Origin: Rostrohypoxylon terebratum
Lineage: Eukaryota > Ascomycota > Sordariomycetes > Xylariales > Hypoxylaceae
NCBI GenBank assembly: GCA_022497145.1
Contig: MU385866.1
Coordinates: 124,001 to 188,000, forward strand
Reading direction: 5' to 3'
Length of the DNA stretch: 64,000 nucleotides
A model generated the notes under the pieces. It ran no database searches, had not been told where the DNA came from, and saw only the letters and a list, made by a program, of their open reading frames with translations. The first letter of the stretch is position 1. Every line of letters begins with the position of its first letter. Positions 61,169 through 64,000 of the stretch are shown piece by piece. The position numbers and the translations under genes are program-made.

Positions 61169-64000
61169 AAAGGGCTACAGCACTACTAAAATAAAATGGT
61201 CATAATGTGGTCGTCAGGGGCAGGTCGGAGTTGTACGCGAGTATAGACGGTCAGCCTGCAAACTCAGGGATGCCGATCGCATTTATTGAAGGTTAGGTAG
61301 ACCTAAAAGTGAAAACTTGATGTACAGAACATATCTGATGAGTTCTCAATACTCTGCTACCTCTTCATTGATTGTCTACGCTTGAGTGACCTTGACGCTC
61401 TTCCGTATACGTCATTCGGTAGAATTTCTCGTAAACGGTAGTATCACATCCAAATATTTCAGATTCTCCCGCTGCCGTTCAACTTCAAGGCAATGGCTAT
61501 ACAGTGCCGTTACTAAAGCCAACGGCAGTCACATCACATTCCGAGTTGAAGCATTTATATCTAACGTTGTCAATCATCCATCGTCAATCAAGTCGGGGGT
61601 TATGTAAGAAGAGGAATTGAACGATAGACTACATGTCTTTGGTATACAACGAATTTAGTTCGGAAGGAATATGAGATATGTTATGTATGTATGGTCCAAA
61701 TACATCTAAGCTAGCAACAATTCGTCCTTGGGGTCACCAAGATGGTCCGTTACTAATTCGAAGATATCACTGGTCTTAGTGACTAATCTTAGTTACCCTA
61801 CACCACTTCTCATCCTATAAATCTATGCAGAACGCAGGACATTACCTCCATAGTATCATTCACGCCACCGGGGTGTCATCTGGTACTGTAAGTATAGATC
61901 TTCGTAGACTGGACAGAGATAACAAACATCTCAGTCTTGTCCTGAACCGATGTGTAATTGCCCAAGGTAGACCTCAAGCCTGAACAAGGGGTTAAACACG
62001 ACGCACACGTGAATGTTTTAGTCACCGATCTAGCAATATACCAGAAAGAAGAGAAGGATAGTAGGGATAGGGTCACACTCGTTTCAACTCCGTAATACAA
62101 TAACGAAGCAGACATCTCAGAGAAGTCACAGTGTTCATCCTGCATTGTGTGCATAGAGCCACGAAGCTGGATCTTGCTGACTGCATACTACTTCCTGGGC
62201 ACCCCTTAAAGTGAGTGGGTAGAGCCACCTGCATGATCTTTGCCTTATTATAGCTTAAGGGCTCTTTAACCCTGAGAAGACACGGAATCCAGGGACCCGG
62301 GTCGAAGCTACATAATGCAAACCACTAGCTACGCAGGCCCCCAATCATACCTGCCTTATACCAACACCAATCAATACATACACCTGAGTATAATCACTTA
62401 ATTATACATGACCCAAGGGGAAAAGAAACATCTCAACACCACAGTTTGGCCGACTGTGTACAGCCTCTGGCGCATCTAACAGGGTCCTATCTCATAGGAC
62501 CCTTTATATGGTTACCAGATGTGTTTATCTAGATAATGCTGAAGAAGTCTAGAGCTGAACCACGGTCACAATCGCTGAAGGAATCCTATACCCCTCTCTC
62601 CCTTAACTCCAGCTCAGCTAAGCACCCAGAGAACCGGGTCAAGTAGACACCCGTCGGGACGGTCCATGGCCGATACATGTGGTTTAACGGGCCGAAAAGG
62701 GAACATACGTGCGTACCCTGCCGTGTATGGGATGATAATTATGCCGGTTTGCTTGCAGGAACCCCGTGTCCGGACTGTTTGTTTCAGCCCACTGTTCCGG
62801 ACTTCTCGGATACGCTCTTGCTCATATCTCACATCCGCCAGCTGACTTGAGAACAGGATTACCTCAGATACTACTATTGACAAGCGGAGGGCGCATGTGA
62901 AGTTGGGCGCAAAGTCAAAGAAGAATACGTCATATCCGGATTGAAAGACACACCGGTGCATTTTGGTGACTCATTATAGTTGGATCTACGGGAAGAGTGA
63001 TAGAATTATCTTCACCGAATAGGGTAGGACAGAGCATTATGCCAACAATTTGGAAGTTGTATACTGATATGACAACCCAACTAAAGGCATTGACATAAAA
63101 ATCCATCGATGATCTATTAACTGCTGATCGCAGGAATCAGCTATTTAGCCTTTAAGGGACTTTCCCTTCGTGAAGTCCGATATGAAACTAGGGGTATACC
63201 ATTCTGCCTTGGGTAGAATCCTCCGTAAGAATAACGGCATTCCGCCCCTGAAACGTAAAACTACCAGAGATAGTAGGTATCTAAGGCAAGTTCCGGAGAG
63301 ATCTCAACCCGGTTTCGATCCTGGCATAGTACGGAGACATGAACTTCCAGCTGCCCACCAACCCAACCACAACGACATCACTATCACGGCAGCAGATCGT
63401 TACGAGAACAAGTATCCTTCTAGCATATCTCTATGCCCCCAAACTCCACAAACCGAGCTTTCCGTCCTATACCTAAGTCAGCAAGTGACGCACGCAATCA
63501 AGATACTCACCCCGTCGACGGGGTCATCGCAAGTGGATCGCCTGCGAGGTAAGCGTGGGCTCCGGCGCCTAGCGACGATGCGGCTTCCACGTGGTCCATC
63601 CCATCGATAATAAGCTGACTGCAGCCAGATGAACCCATCCATCCATCCACCCATCCATCCCTAGGTAGGTATGCATACCCTATACCCTTATATTACGACG
63701 CAGGCACTAACCTCGCCGCAAAAAAAAGACCATATCTCCATCCACACATAATCACTGTAGCGAAAAAAAAAGTTCATATCTTACGAATCTAGTGCACGAA
63801 GTGACTGGGAGATACATACCTACCTACATTAGGTAGGTAGGTAAGGAGGAAGGGAAATAAGAATCTGACGTGAACGCTAAGCAAACCAAACTCCTATGCC
63901 GCCGCAGTTCTGCCTTAGGCCGGGGATCCGCTCGGCAGCGGCGGCAGGCCACCAGTGCAGAATACGGGAAAGGGTGGGAGTCAGAGGGACGGGCGCTCCG
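61169..64000. other. 2.8-kb region to the window end, no supported gene
   Basis: ORFs at about 62614-62961 (minus) and 63170-63610 (plus) have no recognisable domain and no consistent splice partners. It contains a perfect hairpin (62481-62503) and TAGGTA/TACCTA runs near 63660 and 63820-63845. A gene may begin beyond the right edge. Confidence 0.45.
62481..62503. repeat. Perfect 10-bp stem, 3-nt loop hairpin
   Basis: agggtcctat and ataggaccct are exact inverted copies around ctc. A similar AGGGTC-type hairpin is at 10133-10153. Function unknown. Confidence 0.6.

Noticed and set aside
62614..62961. 115-codon minus-strand ORF
   Set aside because: No motif and no supporting splice structure.
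63170..63610. 146-codon plus-strand ORF near the right end
   Set aside because: No recognisable domain, unusual composition and no splice partners; likely chance.

Overview
The window looks like nuclear DNA of a filamentous ascomycete (Pezizomycotina, most likely a sordariomycete). Genes are split by short introns of about 46-110 nt with GTRNGT donors, CTAAC/CTGAC-like branch sites and YAG acceptors. The gene content is also typical: a HET-domain protein, a GPI-anchored Crh-type GH16 enzyme, a secreted lactonase and Myb/SANT regulators, with intergenic DNA full of TAGGTA/TACCTA runs. No viral, CRISPR or bacterial-type operon features were seen, and no tRNA or rRNA gene was recognised by eye.

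Layout. 0.7-7.2 kb, minus strand: secreted lactonase-type beta-propeller, Rossmann NAD(P)-binding oxidoreductase, three-exon CBM18-GH16 cell-wall transglycosylase. 7.2-13 kb: sparse DNA around one Nudix-fold protein with an eroded catalytic box. 13.1-16.1 kb: Gln/His/Pro-rich two-repeat Myb/SANT protein (minus), perhaps with a distant first exon. 16-26.4 kb: about 10 kb without a recognisable gene, holding microsatellites and a 236-bp MITE-like element flanked by TA. 26.5-36.3 kb: a second SANT-like protein, a seven-exon fructosamine-kinase-like gene, a seven-exon IlvD/EDD dehydratase with two micro-exons, a small four-helix membrane protein (minus) and the ribosome-assembly WD40 protein Rrb1.

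36.7-43.3 kb is the most unusual part. A NO VEIN/sacsin-like GHKL ATPase with a NOV-type C-terminal region runs, through what looks like a 46-nt in-phase intron, into a HET domain. The locus carries one frameshift and one in-frame amber codon, so it may be a decaying or polymorphic allorecognition/immunity-type gene.

44.9-61.2 kb is mostly conserved housekeeping: a RING-PHD protein with an SRI-like tail, ribosomal protein eL43, a saccharopine-dehydrogenase-like oxidoreductase, an RMD1/DUF155 protein, an NHP10-like HMG-box protein and chaperonin subunit CCT theta. 61.2-64 kb holds no gene I can support.

The genes do not form one pathway. Two themes recur: ribosome/proteostasis (Rrb1, eL43, CCT8) and DNA-binding/chromatin (two Myb/SANT proteins, RING-PHD, HMG). 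All splice structures were worked out by hand from reading-frame continuity and splice signals; family calls come from recognised motifs, without database searches.
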